DNA of 64,000 nucleotides from Kribbella caucasensis (GCF_004361855.1 NZ_SNWQ01000002.1:620001-684000); one strand, 5' to 3'; positions 26,871-36,092 are shown, numbered from the stretch's first letter. Notes: generated by a model not told the origin, from the letters alone. Made by a program: numbers and translations.

Positions 26871-28480
26871 GTGCGTACGGGATCGCATTGCCCGACCGGC
26901 GGTTGGGGTGGCGGCTTGCCCTCGCGTTACTGGCCGGAGTGTTGGCTTCCGCCTCGTCTGTGGCGCTGCTGGCGACCTCTGCCTGGCTGATCACGACAGC
27001 GGCTGCGCAACCACCTGTGCTGATCCTCATGGTGGCGATCGTGGCTGTGCGGGCCTTCGGCGTGGGACGGGGCGTGTTCCGGTACGTGGAGAGGCTCGCG
27101 GGACACGACGCGGCGTACGGGGTGTTGGGGGAGACCCGGGCGCGAGTGACGGAGCGGTTGGAGGAGTTGGCGCCTGCGGGGTTGTCGTTGCGGCGTGGGG
27201 ATCTGCTGACCCGGTTGTTGATGGACGTGGACGCAGTACTCGATCTCTGGTTGCGTGTCGTGCTCCCGGTGCTGGTGGCAACGGTGACTGCGACCGCCAC
27301 GGTCGGGTTGTTGGTGGTGCTGTTACCGACAGCGGGTGTGGTGGTTGCGCTGGCCGTGCTCGTGGCGTGCATGGTCGTGCCCTGGTTGACGGCGACTACC
27401 GCGCGGCGGGCCGAGCGGACGATCGCGGGGGCCAGGGGAGAGGTCGCAGCCCGGGCTACTGAGGATCTGTTGACCGCGGCGGATGTGGTGGCGTTCAACT
27501 CGGTGGACGACGTACTGAAGGAGTTCGCCGCGGCCGATGCGGAACTCGCTGCCGCGGAACGGCGGTCTGCGTGGAGTGCAGGGCTCGGCAACGCGTTGCT
27601 GGTGGTGTGCGTTGGAGTGGCGACTCTCGCGGGACTCGTGCTCGGCAGCGGTGCGGACCTGGCCGGCCCGGCGTTCGCAGTACTGGTGTTGACGCCGCTG
27701 GCATTGGCGGATGTGCTCGGTGGGGTTCCATTGGCTGCACAGCTGGCGATTCGGGTACGCGGGTCGCTGGACAGACTGCAGGACGTGCTACGAGCTCCGG
27801 CGCCGGTCACAGAGCCAGCCGAACCGGACGAGCTGCCCGGTGGGTGGGGGTTGCGCGTACGGGGCCTGCGAGCCGGGTACGACGGGGCCGACGTACTGCG
27901 GGACGTGGAGATCACCATTCCCGAGGGGAGCCGGGTCATCGTCACCGGGCCGAGTGGTTCGGGGAAGAGCACGTTGGCCGCGGTACTGCTGCGATTCCTC
28001 GAGCCCAGTGGTGGTGAGGTGCTGCTCGATGGTGTAGCCACGACCAGGCTCGGGGGCGACCAGGTGCGGTCCGTGGTCGGGTTGCTGACGCAGGAGAGCC
28101 ACGTGTTCGACACGAGCATCCGGGAGAACCTGTTGCTCGCGCGGCCTGATGCGAGTGACCTGCGGCTGTGCAACGCGTTGTACCGGGCCCGCCTCGGGGA
28201 GTTCGTCGAGGGGCTGCCGAAGGGGCTCGACACGATGGTGGGGGAGCACGGCGCCCGGTTGTCAGGTGGTGAGCGGCAGCGGCTCGCGTTCGCCCGTCTG
28301 TTGCTCGCCGACCACGACGTACTGGTGCTGGACGAGCCGACCGAGCACCTGGACGAGGAGACGGCGCGGATCCTCCTGAAAGACCTGTTCGCCGCCGCGG
28401 GCCGCCGTACGGTCGTCCTGCTCACCCACAGACCGGAGCTGGCCCCTCACCCAACGCAACCAGTACTACGTCTCACCTGA
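26867..28480 (+). CDS. cydC: Thiol reductant ABC exporter subunit CydC
   Basis: 537 residues from TTG 26867, which overlaps the cydD stop. The six-helix membrane domain begins 'LALALLAGVLASASSVALLA'. The ATPase has Walker A 'GPSGSGKST' at about 361-369, signature 'RLSGGERQRLAFARLL' and Walker B 'DVLVLDEPTEHLD'. It forms the heterodimer with CydD and completes the cydABDC operon. Confidence 0.94.
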   Translation: MSAYGIALPDRRLGWRLALALLAGVLASASSVALLATSAWLITTAAAQPPVLILMVAIVAVRAFGVGRGVFRYVERLAGHDAAYGVLGETRARVTERLEELAPAGLSLRRGDLLTRLLMDVDAVLDLWLRVVLPVLVATVTATATVGLLVVLLPTAGVVVALAVLVACMVVPWLTATTARRAERTIAGARGEVAARATEDLLTAADVVAFNSVDDVLKEFAAADAELAAAERRSAWSAGLGNALLVVCVGVATLAGLVLGSGADLAGPAFAVLVLTPLALADVLGGVPLAAQLAIRVRGSLDRLQDVLRAPAPVTEPAEPDELPGGWGLRVRGLRAGYDGADVLRDVEITIPEGSRVIVTGPSGSGKSTLAAVLLRFLEPSGGEVLLDGVATTRLGGDQVRSVVGLLTQESHVFDTSIRENLLLARPDASDLRLCNALYRARLGEFVEGLPKGLDTMVGEHGARLSGGERQRLAFARLLLADHDVLVLDEPTEHLDEETARILLKDLFAAAGRRTVVLLTHRPELAPHPTQPVLRLT

Positions 28481-28523
28481 AGGATGCGGGGCTGCGACCG
28501 GGCGTCTGCGAAGATTGGGAACC

Positions 28524-29696
28524 GTGTTGACTTCCCAGCTCGTTCCCCTGCTCGCCGACGCGGTCCTGATCGCGATCATCGCGGTGGCCGTCGTCCTCGT
28601 CGCCGGTACCGCCGGACTGGTCGTCACCCGGCGCCGTAAGTCCGCCGAGCTGCCCGCGCCGACCCAGCCCGCGCCGCTGGAGACGGCTGAGCCCAAGGTC
28701 GGTGAGGACGCGGAGGAGCCGCGGGACACGCCGACGCGGACGCTCGAGGACACCGAGCTACCTGCGCTGGAGAAGCCCGAGTCCGCACAGGGCCGGCTGG
28801 TCCGGTTGCGGGCCAAGCTGGCGCGGTCGCAGGGGTCGCTCGGCAAGGGCCTGCTCGCGCTGCTGTCGCGGGACAAGCTGGACGAGGAAGTGTGGGAGGA
28901 CATCGAGACCACGCTCATCACCGCCGATGTCGGCGTCGCCCCGACCCAGGAACTGGTCGAGCGGTTGCGTACGAGGGTCCGGGTGGAAGGCGTCGGGCCG
29001 GAGCAGGCCCGCGCGATCCTGCGCGAGGAGCTGATCGAGCTGGTGAACCCCTCGCTAGACCGGTCACTCAAGGTCGAGCGCAACGGCGACCAGCCGGCCG
29101 TCGTACTGGTCGTCGGCGTGAACGGCACCGGTAAGACCACCACAGTCGGCAAGCTGGCGCGGGTGCTCGTCGCGGAGGACAAGCACGTGGTGCTCGGTGC
29201 GGCCGACACGTTCCGCGCCGCGGCGGCGGACCAGTTGCAGACCTGGGGCGAGCGGGTCGGCGTGCGGACCGTACGGGGGCCGGAGGGCGGCGACCCGGCG
29301 AGCATCGCGTTCGACGCGGTGAAGCAGGGCATCGCCGAGTCGGCCGACGTGGTGGTGGTCGACACGGCCGGGCGGCTGCACACCAAGATCGGGCTGATGG
29401 ACGAGCTCGGCAAGGTCAAGCGGGTGATCGAGAAGACCGCCGAGGTGGACGAGGTGCTGCTCGTCATCGACGCCACCACCGGGCAGAACGGGTTGACCCA
29501 GGCGCGCGTGTTCGCCGAGGTGATCAACGTGACCGGCCTGGTGCTGACCAAGCTGGACGGCACCGCGAAGGGCGGCATCGTGATCGCGGTCCAGCGTGAA
29601 CTGGGCGTCCCGGTCAAGCTCGTCGGCCTCGGCGAAGGCGCAGACGACCTGGCCCCGTTCGACGCCGAGCAGTTCGTCGACGCCCTCCTCGACTGA
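28524..29696 (+). CDS. ftsY: Signal recognition particle receptor FtsY
   Basis: About 390 residues. GTG 28524 gives 'MLTSQLVPLLADAVLIAIIA'; TTG 28515 is possible. An N-terminal membrane helix and an acidic linker precede the NG GTPase domain with 'GVNGTGKTTT' (about 198), 'VLGAADTFRAAAADQL', 'VVVVDTAGRLHTK' and 'TKLDGTAKGG'. FtsY docks the SRP (Ffh, encoded at 44745) at the membrane. The fused N-terminal helix is typical of actinobacterial FtsY. Confidence 0.96.
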   Translation: MLTSQLVPLLADAVLIAIIAVAVVLVAGTAGLVVTRRRKSAELPAPTQPAPLETAEPKVGEDAEEPRDTPTRTLEDTELPALEKPESAQGRLVRLRAKLARSQGSLGKGLLALLSRDKLDEEVWEDIETTLITADVGVAPTQELVERLRTRVRVEGVGPEQARAILREELIELVNPSLDRSLKVERNGDQPAVVLVVGVNGTGKTTTVGKLARVLVAEDKHVVLGAADTFRAAAADQLQTWGERVGVRTVRGPEGGDPASIAFDAVKQGIAESADVVVVDTAGRLHTKIGLMDELGKVKRVIEKTAEVDEVLLVIDATTGQNGLTQARVFAEVINVTGLVLTKLDGTAKGGIVIAVQRELGVPVKLVGLGEGADDLAPFDAEQFVDALLD

Positions 29697-29713
29697 TCCG
29701 GTCCGAGTGTCCC

Positions 29714-30931
29714 GTGTCGGAGACCCCGATGACCCTGGAAGACCTGTTGCGGGAGCTCGCGCCGCAGGTTCTGGGGGCAGTGGTCCGGCGTACGGGTGAC
29801 TTCACGGCGGCCGAGGACGCGGTGCAGGAGGCGTTGCTGGCCGCGGCACAGACCTGGCCGCGCGACGGTACGCCGGACAACCCGAAGGCATGGTTGATCC
29901 AGACCGCGTACCGGCGGGTGATCGACGAGATCAGGCAGGAACAGGCGCGGCGCCGCCGGGAGGAGCGCGCGGCGTACCGGGAGGTCCCCGCCGGTGAGGT
30001 GGAGGAGCGGGACGACACCCTGCAGTTGCTGTTCCTCTGCTGTCACCCCGACCTGAGTCCGGCCTCGGCGATCGCGTTGACGCTGCGTGCGGTGGGTGGT
30101 CTCAGTACGGCCGAGATCGCCAAGGCGTACCTGGTGCCCGAGGCAACCATGGCGCAGCGGATCAGCCGGGCCAAGCAGCGGATCAAGACAGCGACCCTCG
30201 AGGTGGACCCGAGTGAGGAGCGGCTGCGGAACGTACTGCACGTGCTCTACCTGGTGTTCAACGAGGGCTATGCCAGCAGCGGCGGTGCGGAGCTGCACCG
30301 CAGTGACCTCGCCAACGAGGCGATCCGGCTGACCCGGATGGTGCACCGGCTGCTACCGGACAACGGGCAGGTGACCGGGCTGCTGGCGCTGATGCTGCTC
30401 AACGACGCGCGGCGGGACGCGCGCACGGGCGACAAAGGCGAGCTGATCCCGCTGGCCGAACAGGACCGCAGCCGGTGGGACAAGGAGTACATCGAGGAGG
30501 GGCTGGCGCTGGCCGTCGAGGCGTTCGGCAAGCAGCCGCTGGGGGAGTACCAGTTGCAGGCCGCGATCGCCGCACTGCACGACGAGGCCGAGCGGCCGGG
30601 GGACACCGACTGGCCGCAGATCTTTGCCCTGTACGGCTTGCTCGAGGACCTGTCGGGCAACCCGATGGTCACCCTCAACCGGGCCATCGCGGCCGCAATG
30701 GTGGACGGCCCTTCGGTCGGGTTGGCGATGCTCCAACCACTCGATGACAAGCTGGCCGGGCACTACCGGCTCGACGCCGTCCGCGGGCACCTGTACGAGA
30801 TGCTCGGTGACACCGACACCGCGGCCGAACACTTCCGCGCGGCGGCCCGGCGTACGACGAGTCTGCCGGAGCGGGACTACCTGACCACCAAGGCGGCAGC
30901 GGTCAGTGGTGCTGCGCGAAAGCCGCAGTGA
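29714..30931 (+). CDS. ECF42-type sigma factor with C-terminal TPR-like domain
   Basis: 405 residues from GTG 29714. Sigma region 2 ('GDFTAAEDAVQEALLAAAQT') and region 4 ('LSTAEIAKAYLVPEATMAQR') are followed by a long helical C-terminal extension from about residue 180 ('DLANEAIRLTRMVHRLLPDN' and 'AIAAAMVDGPSVGLAMLQPL'). This is the layout of ECF42 factors, which use the extension instead of an anti-sigma protein. The usual YCII/DGPF partner gene is not adjacent. The 3' end overlaps the convergent asparaginase by 29 bases. Confidence 0.9.
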   Translation: MSETPMTLEDLLRELAPQVLGAVVRRTGDFTAAEDAVQEALLAAAQTWPRDGTPDNPKAWLIQTAYRRVIDEIRQEQARRRREERAAYREVPAGEVEERDDTLQLLFLCCHPDLSPASAIALTLRAVGGLSTAEIAKAYLVPEATMAQRISRAKQRIKTATLEVDPSEERLRNVLHVLYLVFNEGYASSGGAELHRSDLANEAIRLTRMVHRLLPDNGQVTGLLALMLLNDARRDARTGDKGELIPLAEQDRSRWDKEYIEEGLALAVEAFGKQPLGEYQLQAAIAALHDEAERPGDTDWPQIFALYGLLEDLSGNPMVTLNRAIAAAMVDGPSVGLAMLQPLDDKLAGHYRLDAVRGHLYEMLGDTDTAAEHFRAAARRTTSLPERDYLTTKAAAVSGAARKPQ

Positions 30932-31874
30932 TCTCGTCCGTGCCCTCACCTGTTGCCAGCAGCAACCTCAGCAGCACGCGGGCCTTGTACGGGTCGAGGA
31001 AACCGCCGTCGATCAAGCCCCGGCCGAGCAGGTCCGTCTCGGAACCGACAGAGCGGTAGGTGGTGCGCAGGATCGAGCCGGCGCCGGTCCGTGACGTCAG
31101 CACGACCGGGATCCGTTCGGCGAGCGCACCGAGCACGGGAGCCAGTGCGGACGGGACATGGCCCCCGCCGTACGCCGCGACAACCAGTCCTTGGTGCGTG
31201 TCGGCCAGTCCCTCCAGGAGGAGCCCGTCGTCGTCCAGCGTGACGGTGTAGAGCGCCACCCGCGTGGCATCCAGGTCGGCAGGCTCTGCACGACCCGGTA
31301 CGCCGTCCTGCCGGGCGGGGCGGGTGAGGATACGGACCTGGCCCTCCACGACGTGGCCGATCGGGCCGGCGTTGGGGGACGCGAACGTCGCAGTACTGGT
31401 GCTGTGCGTCTTCCGGACCCAGCGGGCCGCGTGGATCTCGTCGTTGAACACCACCAGCGCACCGAGGTCCCGGGCGGCGGGGGAGTAAGCGACGCGGGCA
31501 GCGGCCAACAGGTTGGCCGGGCCGTCCGCACCGGCCAGGGACGGGTTGCGCATCGCGCCGGTGAGGACGAACGGCTGTGCGTGCGGCCAGACCTGGTCGA
31601 CCACGAAGGCGGTCTCCTCCAGCGTGTCCGAGCCCTGCGTGACGACGATACCGGTGGCGCCGCCACTGATCGCCTTCGACGCGGCGTCGACCACGTCGAG
31701 CATCCTTGCGACGGTCAGATTCGCACTGGGCACCGCCTCGACGTCCTGCACCTCCAGGGTTGTCCCCAGCTCAGCCAGGCCAGGGACCGCGGCGGTCAGA
31801 TCGGCACCGGACAGACGGTCCGCACCGCCGCTCACCGAGATGGTGCCGCCAAGGGTGAAGAGCGCGATGCCCAC
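30903..31874 (-). CDS. L-asparaginase (type I/II family)
   Basis: 323 residues from GTG 31874, with 'gagagga' upstream. The first catalytic threonine lies in 'FTLGGTIS', and the second motif 'VVTQGSDTLEETAFV' supplies the catalytic Thr-Asp pair. It hydrolyses asparagine to aspartate and ammonia. No signal peptide is present, so it should be cytoplasmic. Convergent with the ECF42 gene; overlap 29 bases. Confidence 0.92.
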   Translation of the reverse strand: MGIALFTLGGTISVSGGADRLSGADLTAAVPGLAELGTTLEVQDVEAVPSANLTVARMLDVVDAASKAISGGATGIVVTQGSDTLEETAFVVDQVWPHAQPFVLTGAMRNPSLAGADGPANLLAAARVAYSPAARDLGALVVFNDEIHAARWVRKTHSTSTATFASPNAGPIGHVVEGQVRILTRPARQDGVPGRAEPADLDATRVALYTVTLDDDGLLLEGLADTHQGLVVAAYGGGHVPSALAPVLGALAERIPVVLTSRTGAGSILRTTYRSVGSETDLLGRGLIDGGFLDPYKARVLLRLLLATGEGTDEITAAFAQHH

Positions 31875-31944
31875 AACCGATTCCTCTCGCTAGCAACAAC
31901 CAGCCGCCGCAGGTTACTACCTGCCGGGGAGCGCTCGGGAGTAC

Positions 31945-32520
31945 CTACTTCGAGCGGGCGCGGACGTGCATGCGTTCGCCCTGCGGGCCGTAGAGGCACA
32001 GCATCTCGGCCGGCCCCGGGCCGGGGTTGCCGAACCAGTGCGGCACCCGGGTGTCGAACTCCGCCACCTCGCCCTCGGCCAGCACGAAGTCCTTGTCGCC
32101 GAGCACCAGCCGGATCCGCCCTGACAGCACGTAGATCCAGTCGTAGCCCTCGTGCGTCTTCTGATCCACCTCGCCGCCCGGCCAGCCCTCCGGCACGATC
32201 TGCTTGAACGCCTGCAGCCCACCGGGCCGCCGCGAGAGCGGGATGTGCACCACGCCGTGATGCTTGATCGGTTTGGCGTGGATCCGCGGGTCGCCGGTCG
32301 TCGGGGCGTCGACCAGTTCGTCCAGCTGGACCTGGTGGGCGCGGGCGAGTGGGAGCAGCAGTTCCAGGGTCGGGCGGCGCTGCCCGGACTCCAGCCGGGA
32401 CAGCGTGCTCACCGAGATCCCGGTGTCCGTCGACAGCTGGGCCAGCGTCGTACCCCGATCCTGCCTGAGCTTCCTCAGCCGCGGTCCAACCGCCTGAAGT
32501 ACATCTTCGTATGTCTCCAT
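31945..32520 (-). CDS. XRE-family regulator with C-terminal cupin domain
   Basis: 191 residues from ATG 32520, preceded by 'aaggag'. A helix-turn-helix ('TTLAQLSTDTGISVSTLSRL') is joined to a cupin at about 100-185 ('GYDWIYVLSGRIRLVLGDKD'). Such proteins repress metabolic or redox genes and sense a small ligand in the cupin. It is divergent from the flavin oxidoreductase, its likely target. A longer open frame upstream lacks a ribosome site. Confidence 0.9.
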   Translation of the reverse strand: METYEDVLQAVGPRLRKLRQDRGTTLAQLSTDTGISVSTLSRLESGQRRPTLELLLPLARAHQVQLDELVDAPTTGDPRIHAKPIKHHGVVHIPLSRRPGGLQAFKQIVPEGWPGGEVDQKTHEGYDWIYVLSGRIRLVLGDKDFVLAEGEVAEFDTRVPHWFGNPGPGPAEMLCLYGPQGERMHVRARSK

Positions 32521-32554
32521 GTTGAACTCCTTCCCCGCCCCACCACCCCGGTCG

Positions 32555-32569
32555 TTGCCATTCTGGCAA
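32555..32569. promoter_or_regulatory. Candidate operator of the XRE-cupin regulator
   Basis: A perfect inverted repeat 'ttgcca-ttc-tggcaa' occupies 32555-32569 in the 112-base gap between the divergent regulator and oxidoreductase. A degenerate copy 'ttgtcg-tttc-ggcca' follows 16 bases later. Placement suits repression of both genes. Confidence 0.6.
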
Positions 32570-32632
32570 AGAAACTTGTCGTTTCGGCCAGGATCGCGGA
32601 TCTTCGGGTCAGGACTTCCAGAAGGAGACAGC

Positions 32633-33604
32633 ATGTACGACGTGATCGTGGTCGGCGGAGGAGCCGCCGGACTGAGTGGGGCCCTCGCACTCGGACGGGC
32701 CCGCCGGTCCCTGCTGGTGATCGATCAGGGCGATCCCCGCAACGCACCTGCCGAGGGGGTGCACAACTACCTGTCCCGGGACGGCGTCGCACCGCACGAG
32801 CTGTACGCGATCGGCCGAGAGGAGATCACCGGCTATGGCGGCGAGGTGATCGATGGCACGGTGGTCTCCGCGACCGCACTACCGACAACGGACACCCCGG
32901 TCGAAGTACAAGTCCCCGGGTTTGTTGTTGCGCTGGAGGGCGGATGGTCGTTCGAGGCGCGGCGGTTGCTGGTGGCAGCGGGGGTCACGGATCAGTTGCC
33001 GGAGGTGCCGGGGCTCGCGGAGCGGTTCGGGCGTGATGTGTTGCACTGCCCGTACTGCCACGGGTGGGAGGTGCGCGACCAGGCGATCGGCGTACTGCAG
33101 ACAGGTCCGATGGCGATCCACCAGGCGTTGCTGTTCCGGCAGTGGAGTGACGACATCACCCTGTTCCTGCACGAGGGACCAGAGCCCACCGATGACGAGT
33201 GGGAGGAGCTCGCGGCCCGCGGGATCTCCGTAGTACAAGGCGAAGTGGACGCAGTCGAGACCGAGGACGACCGGCTGACCGGCGTACGGCTGAAGGGCGG
33301 CAAGGTGATCGCGCGGCAGGCTCTGGTGGTGCAGACGTACCTCCAGGCCCGCGCGGACTTCCTGGACACGCTGGGGTTGAAGGCCGTTGATCGGGAGGCC
33401 CGCGGCGTGCGCATCGGGACCGCGATCGAGTCCGACCCGACCGGCGCGACGAACGTCCCCGGTGTGTGGGTGGCGGGCAACGTGACCGATCCGATGAGCC
33501 AGGTGATCAGCTCGGCCGCAGCTGGGCTGACCGCCGCGGTGACGATCAACGCGGACCTGATCGCCGAGGAGACCCGGCTGGCCGTGGCCGCCCGCCGTCG
33601 CTGA
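32633..33604 (+). CDS. FAD-dependent disulfide oxidoreductase, thioredoxin-reductase-like
   Basis: 323 residues from ATG 32633, with 'aaggag' 9 bases upstream. FAD-binding 'DVIVVGGGAAGLSGALALGR' opens the protein, and the redox-active pair C139/C142 lies in 'HCPYCHGWEVRDQ'. A C-terminal FAD motif 'GVWVAGNVTDPMSQVISSAA' follows. It resembles thioredoxin reductases acting on small-molecule disulfides. The linked XRE-cupin regulator suggests it is induced by a small substrate. An 8-bp-period repeat starts one base after the stop codon. Confidence 0.88.
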   Translation: MYDVIVVGGGAAGLSGALALGRARRSLLVIDQGDPRNAPAEGVHNYLSRDGVAPHELYAIGREEITGYGGEVIDGTVVSATALPTTDTPVEVQVPGFVVALEGGWSFEARRLLVAAGVTDQLPEVPGLAERFGRDVLHCPYCHGWEVRDQAIGVLQTGPMAIHQALLFRQWSDDITLFLHEGPEPTDDEWEELAARGISVVQGEVDAVETEDDRLTGVRLKGGKVIARQALVVQTYLQARADFLDTLGLKAVDREARGVRIGTAIESDPTGATNVPGVWVAGNVTDPMSQVISSAAAGLTAAVTINADLIAEETRLAVAARRR

Positions 33605-33605
33605 A

Positions 33606-33701
33606 GCGTCAAGGCGTCGAGGCGTCAAGGAGTTGGGGCGCTGAAGCGTTGGGGCATTGAGACGTCGAGGCGTTGAGGCGCCGGGGCGGGGAGGAGTTGA
33701 A
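33606..33701. repeat. 8-bp-period tandem array, 12 units
   Basis: Twelve consecutive 8-base units related to 'gcgtcgag' (variants gcgtcaag, gcgttgag, gcgttggg, acgtcgag, gcgccggg) fill the space between the oxidoreductase stop and the ribosome site of the next gene. The period is exact although units diverge. Confidence 0.8.
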
Positions 33702-33718
33702 TAGGGGCGGGAGGTCGG

Positions 33719-34186
33719 ATGCGCGACACGGTCGACCCCGAGTTCGCCTCGTACGTGGACGCCCGCCAGGCCAGGTGGTTGCGATGCGCCTATCTGGTGT
33801 ACGGCGACCTGGACCGGGCTGAGGAGCAACTGCTGCACGCCTTCAGCCGGCTGGCGCCACGGTGGGGCAGGGTGGATGACCCGGACGTGTTCGTCCAGCG
33901 CCTGCTGTACCAACCCGCCCTGCCCCACTGGACCGCCGCCCCCTGGAACCACGCCCCACCGCAACCCGGCGACGAGGACCCGGTCCGTACTGCGCTCGCC
34001 GGGTTGAGCGCAGTACAGCGCACGGTGTTCGTGCTGCTGTACTTCGAGGAGCTCACCGAGTTCGAGATCGCGGACGTGCTCAACCTGTCCCACAACGCGG
34101 TCCACGGCCATGCGCAGAGCGCGATGACCGCCTTCCGCACCGGCCTCGGGTACGGCGACTGGCGGAACGCGGGGAAGCCCCGATGA
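33719..34186 (+). CDS. SigE-type ECF sigma factor
   Basis: 155 residues from ATG 33719, with 'gggagg' upstream. A shortened region 2 ('WLRCAYLVYGDLDRAEEQLL') and a clear region 4 ('ALAGLSAVQRTVFVLLYFEE', helix-turn-helix 'FEIADVLNLSHNAVHGHA') fit the short SigE/M family of actinobacterial ECF factors. It overlaps the next gene by 4 bases; that gene encodes a membrane protein likely to act as its anti-sigma factor. Confidence 0.8.
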   Translation: MRDTVDPEFASYVDARQARWLRCAYLVYGDLDRAEEQLLHAFSRLAPRWGRVDDPDVFVQRLLYQPALPHWTAAPWNHAPPQPGDEDPVRTALAGLSAVQRTVFVLLYFEELTEFEIADVLNLSHNAVHGHAQSAMTAFRTGLGYGDWRNAGKPR

Positions 34187-35433
34187 GACGCGAAGAGGTC
34201 CGGCCGCTGCTGGAACGCGTCACCGACGACCTCCCCGAACCGGACCTCGCCGACGCGGCCTGGTCCGGCGGACTGGCCCTCCAGCGCAAACAACGCCGCA
34301 GTACCGCGATCGTGGTGCTGGTGGTCGCCCTGGTCGTCGCGGCCACCGTCATCACCGCCGCGATCACCGGTACGAGGCCAGGCGTGGTACCGCCGGATCG
34401 GCCGCCGACCCACCCGCCCGGCTACGTGCCGCCGGCCGGACAGATCGCGGGGATGGACTTCTGGATCGCTCCGCCGTCGGGGAGCGAGCGGTTCCTCGAC
34501 CGGTTGGCCACTCCGCTTGGAGACCCCCTTCGGCTGCCGGACGACCCGAGCGATCTCGCCATCGAGCCGATCGAGCAGATCGCCGCAGTCGTGCTCAGCA
34601 GGCTCGGTGACGGATACGAGCCGATCCTGCTCGGCAGCGACGGACTCTGGGCCCGGGCGAACCGTCTACTCGACCCGATCGCGACGGGCGCACCCCTCAG
34701 TCCGGGGGCGATCTCGCCCGACGGGCGGCGAGTGGCGTTCCCGCAGCCCGGCCACGTGGTCGTGATCGACTCGATGACGGCGGAGGGTATGCGCATCCCG
34801 TTGCCTACCGGGGACGTGCGCAGTGTCTCCTGGTTGCCGGATGGCGAGCGGGTGCTGGTCAGTGGCCCCACTGCCACGTACCGCGTGCTCGTCGGGACTG
34901 GTGGGAACGGCGAGCGCCTGATCACGTCGCTGCACACCGGGACGACTCCGGACGCCGCGACAGCGCCGTACCGGCTGGACAACCTCGAGGGGCAGGCGAC
35001 GCTACTGGACTATGTCGAGAGCGGTTGGACGGCCGACTATCCGCTGCAGCTGCCGGTGGACACGTGGGTCGGGCAGACGTTCACCGGCGACGCCGTGGCG
35101 GCTCGGCTGTTCGTCGCGTACCCGTTGCCGCAGGTACCGACAGTCGCGTCCAGGGCGCAGGTCTTCGCGGCGATCTCCACTCTGCGGTGGCAGCCCAGCC
35201 GCCTGCTGGTGCTCGGCGAGACCCCGCACCCCACGCCGACCCCCGGATCGCCGACCCCGGCGGCGGTCCGCACCTCGGGCTGCTGTCAGATGCTCGGCTG
35301 GTACAACGAGGGGACGGCGCTACTACAGGTCAGCGGCTGGGTGCTCGCCTGGGAGCTGCGGACCGGCCAGGTTCACCGCGTCGCCGCACTCGAGGTCGAC
35401 GGCCTCGCCGTCGGCCCCGGTATCGACGGCTGA
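34183..35433 (+). CDS. Membrane-anchored protein, possible anti-sigma factor
   Basis: 416 residues from ATG 34183. A basic N-terminal cytoplasmic stretch of about 38 residues precedes one membrane helix ('TAIVVLVVALVVAATVITAA'). The large extracytoplasmic part has repeated beta segments such as 'AISPDGRRVAFPQPGHVVVI' and 'SVSWLPDGERVLVSG', like a beta-propeller. No zinc anti-sigma motif is seen. Coupling to the sigma gene suggests an anti-sigma or signal-sensing role, which is inference. Confidence 0.7.
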   Translation: MRREEVRPLLERVTDDLPEPDLADAAWSGGLALQRKQRRSTAIVVLVVALVVAATVITAAITGTRPGVVPPDRPPTHPPGYVPPAGQIAGMDFWIAPPSGSERFLDRLATPLGDPLRLPDDPSDLAIEPIEQIAAVVLSRLGDGYEPILLGSDGLWARANRLLDPIATGAPLSPGAISPDGRRVAFPQPGHVVVIDSMTAEGMRIPLPTGDVRSVSWLPDGERVLVSGPTATYRVLVGTGGNGERLITSLHTGTTPDAATAPYRLDNLEGQATLLDYVESGWTADYPLQLPVDTWVGQTFTGDAVAARLFVAYPLPQVPTVASRAQVFAAISTLRWQPSRLLVLGETPHPTPTPGSPTPAAVRTSGCCQMLGWYNEGTALLQVSGWVLAWELRTGQVHRVAALEVDGLAVGPGIDG

Positions 35434-35498
35434 GCGCGCGCCGGCAGTTGTCGTACCGGACCTCTCACCACCTTGTCACAGCGTGCTGGTCGGTCCTC

Positions 35499-36092
35499 TC
35501 ACTCCGTGATAGAGCGCATCGTCATCGCGACCAGGTGGTCGACGTCCTCGACCGTCGGCATCGGCTGGTTGGTCAGCATCCGGAGGATGAGGACGCCCGC
35601 GAGCCACTCGACCATCAGCACCGGATCCGCGTCGTCGCTGATCGGCTCACCACGCTGCCGGGCTCGCTCGAGCGCTTCCTCGGTCAGCTTGATCCGCCGG
35701 TCCAGGAACTCCCGGTATAGCGAAGCGATCTGCACGTCCCGGTTCGCCTCGGTGACCGCCAGCCGGATCAGCCCGCTGCCGCGCGGGCTGTTCACGAAGG
35801 CCAGCGCGTCGGTGTAGACCCGGAGCAGGTCACCCGCGATGGAACCCGTATCGGCATCCGGGATCTGGATGTCGAACATCTCCGTCAGCGCGTCGTTGGC
35901 CAGCTGTTCCTTGCTGGCCCAGCGCCGATAGATCGTCGCCTTGCCGACGCCGGCCGCTTCGGCCACGTCGTCCACCGTCATCTTGTCGAATCCGCGCTCC
36001 AGCAGCAGCTGGACCGCGTACCGGCGGATCCTCGGCTCCGCCTCCGGATCGCGCGGCCTGCCGCGACGCGGCCTCTCCCCGTGAGTCTCCAT
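35499..36092 (-). CDS. TetR-family transcriptional regulator
   Basis: 197 residues from ATG 36092. The DNA-binding head 'AVQLLLERGFDKMTVDDVAE' plus 'AAGVGKATIYRRWASKEQL' is a standard TetR helix-turn-helix; the C-terminal ligand domain resembles TetR_C regions in 'DADPVLMVEWLAGVLILRML'. It is divergent from amt across a 259-base gap containing a GlnR-like site. No obvious target operator was found, and the ligand is unknown. Confidence 0.92.
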   Translation of the reverse strand: METHGERPRRGRPRDPEAEPRIRRYAVQLLLERGFDKMTVDDVAEAAGVGKATIYRRWASKEQLANDALTEMFDIQIPDADTGSIAGDLLRVYTDALAFVNSPRGSGLIRLAVTEANRDVQIASLYREFLDRRIKLTEEALERARQRGEPISDDADPVLMVEWLAGVLILRMLTNQPMPTVEDVDHLVAMTMRSITE

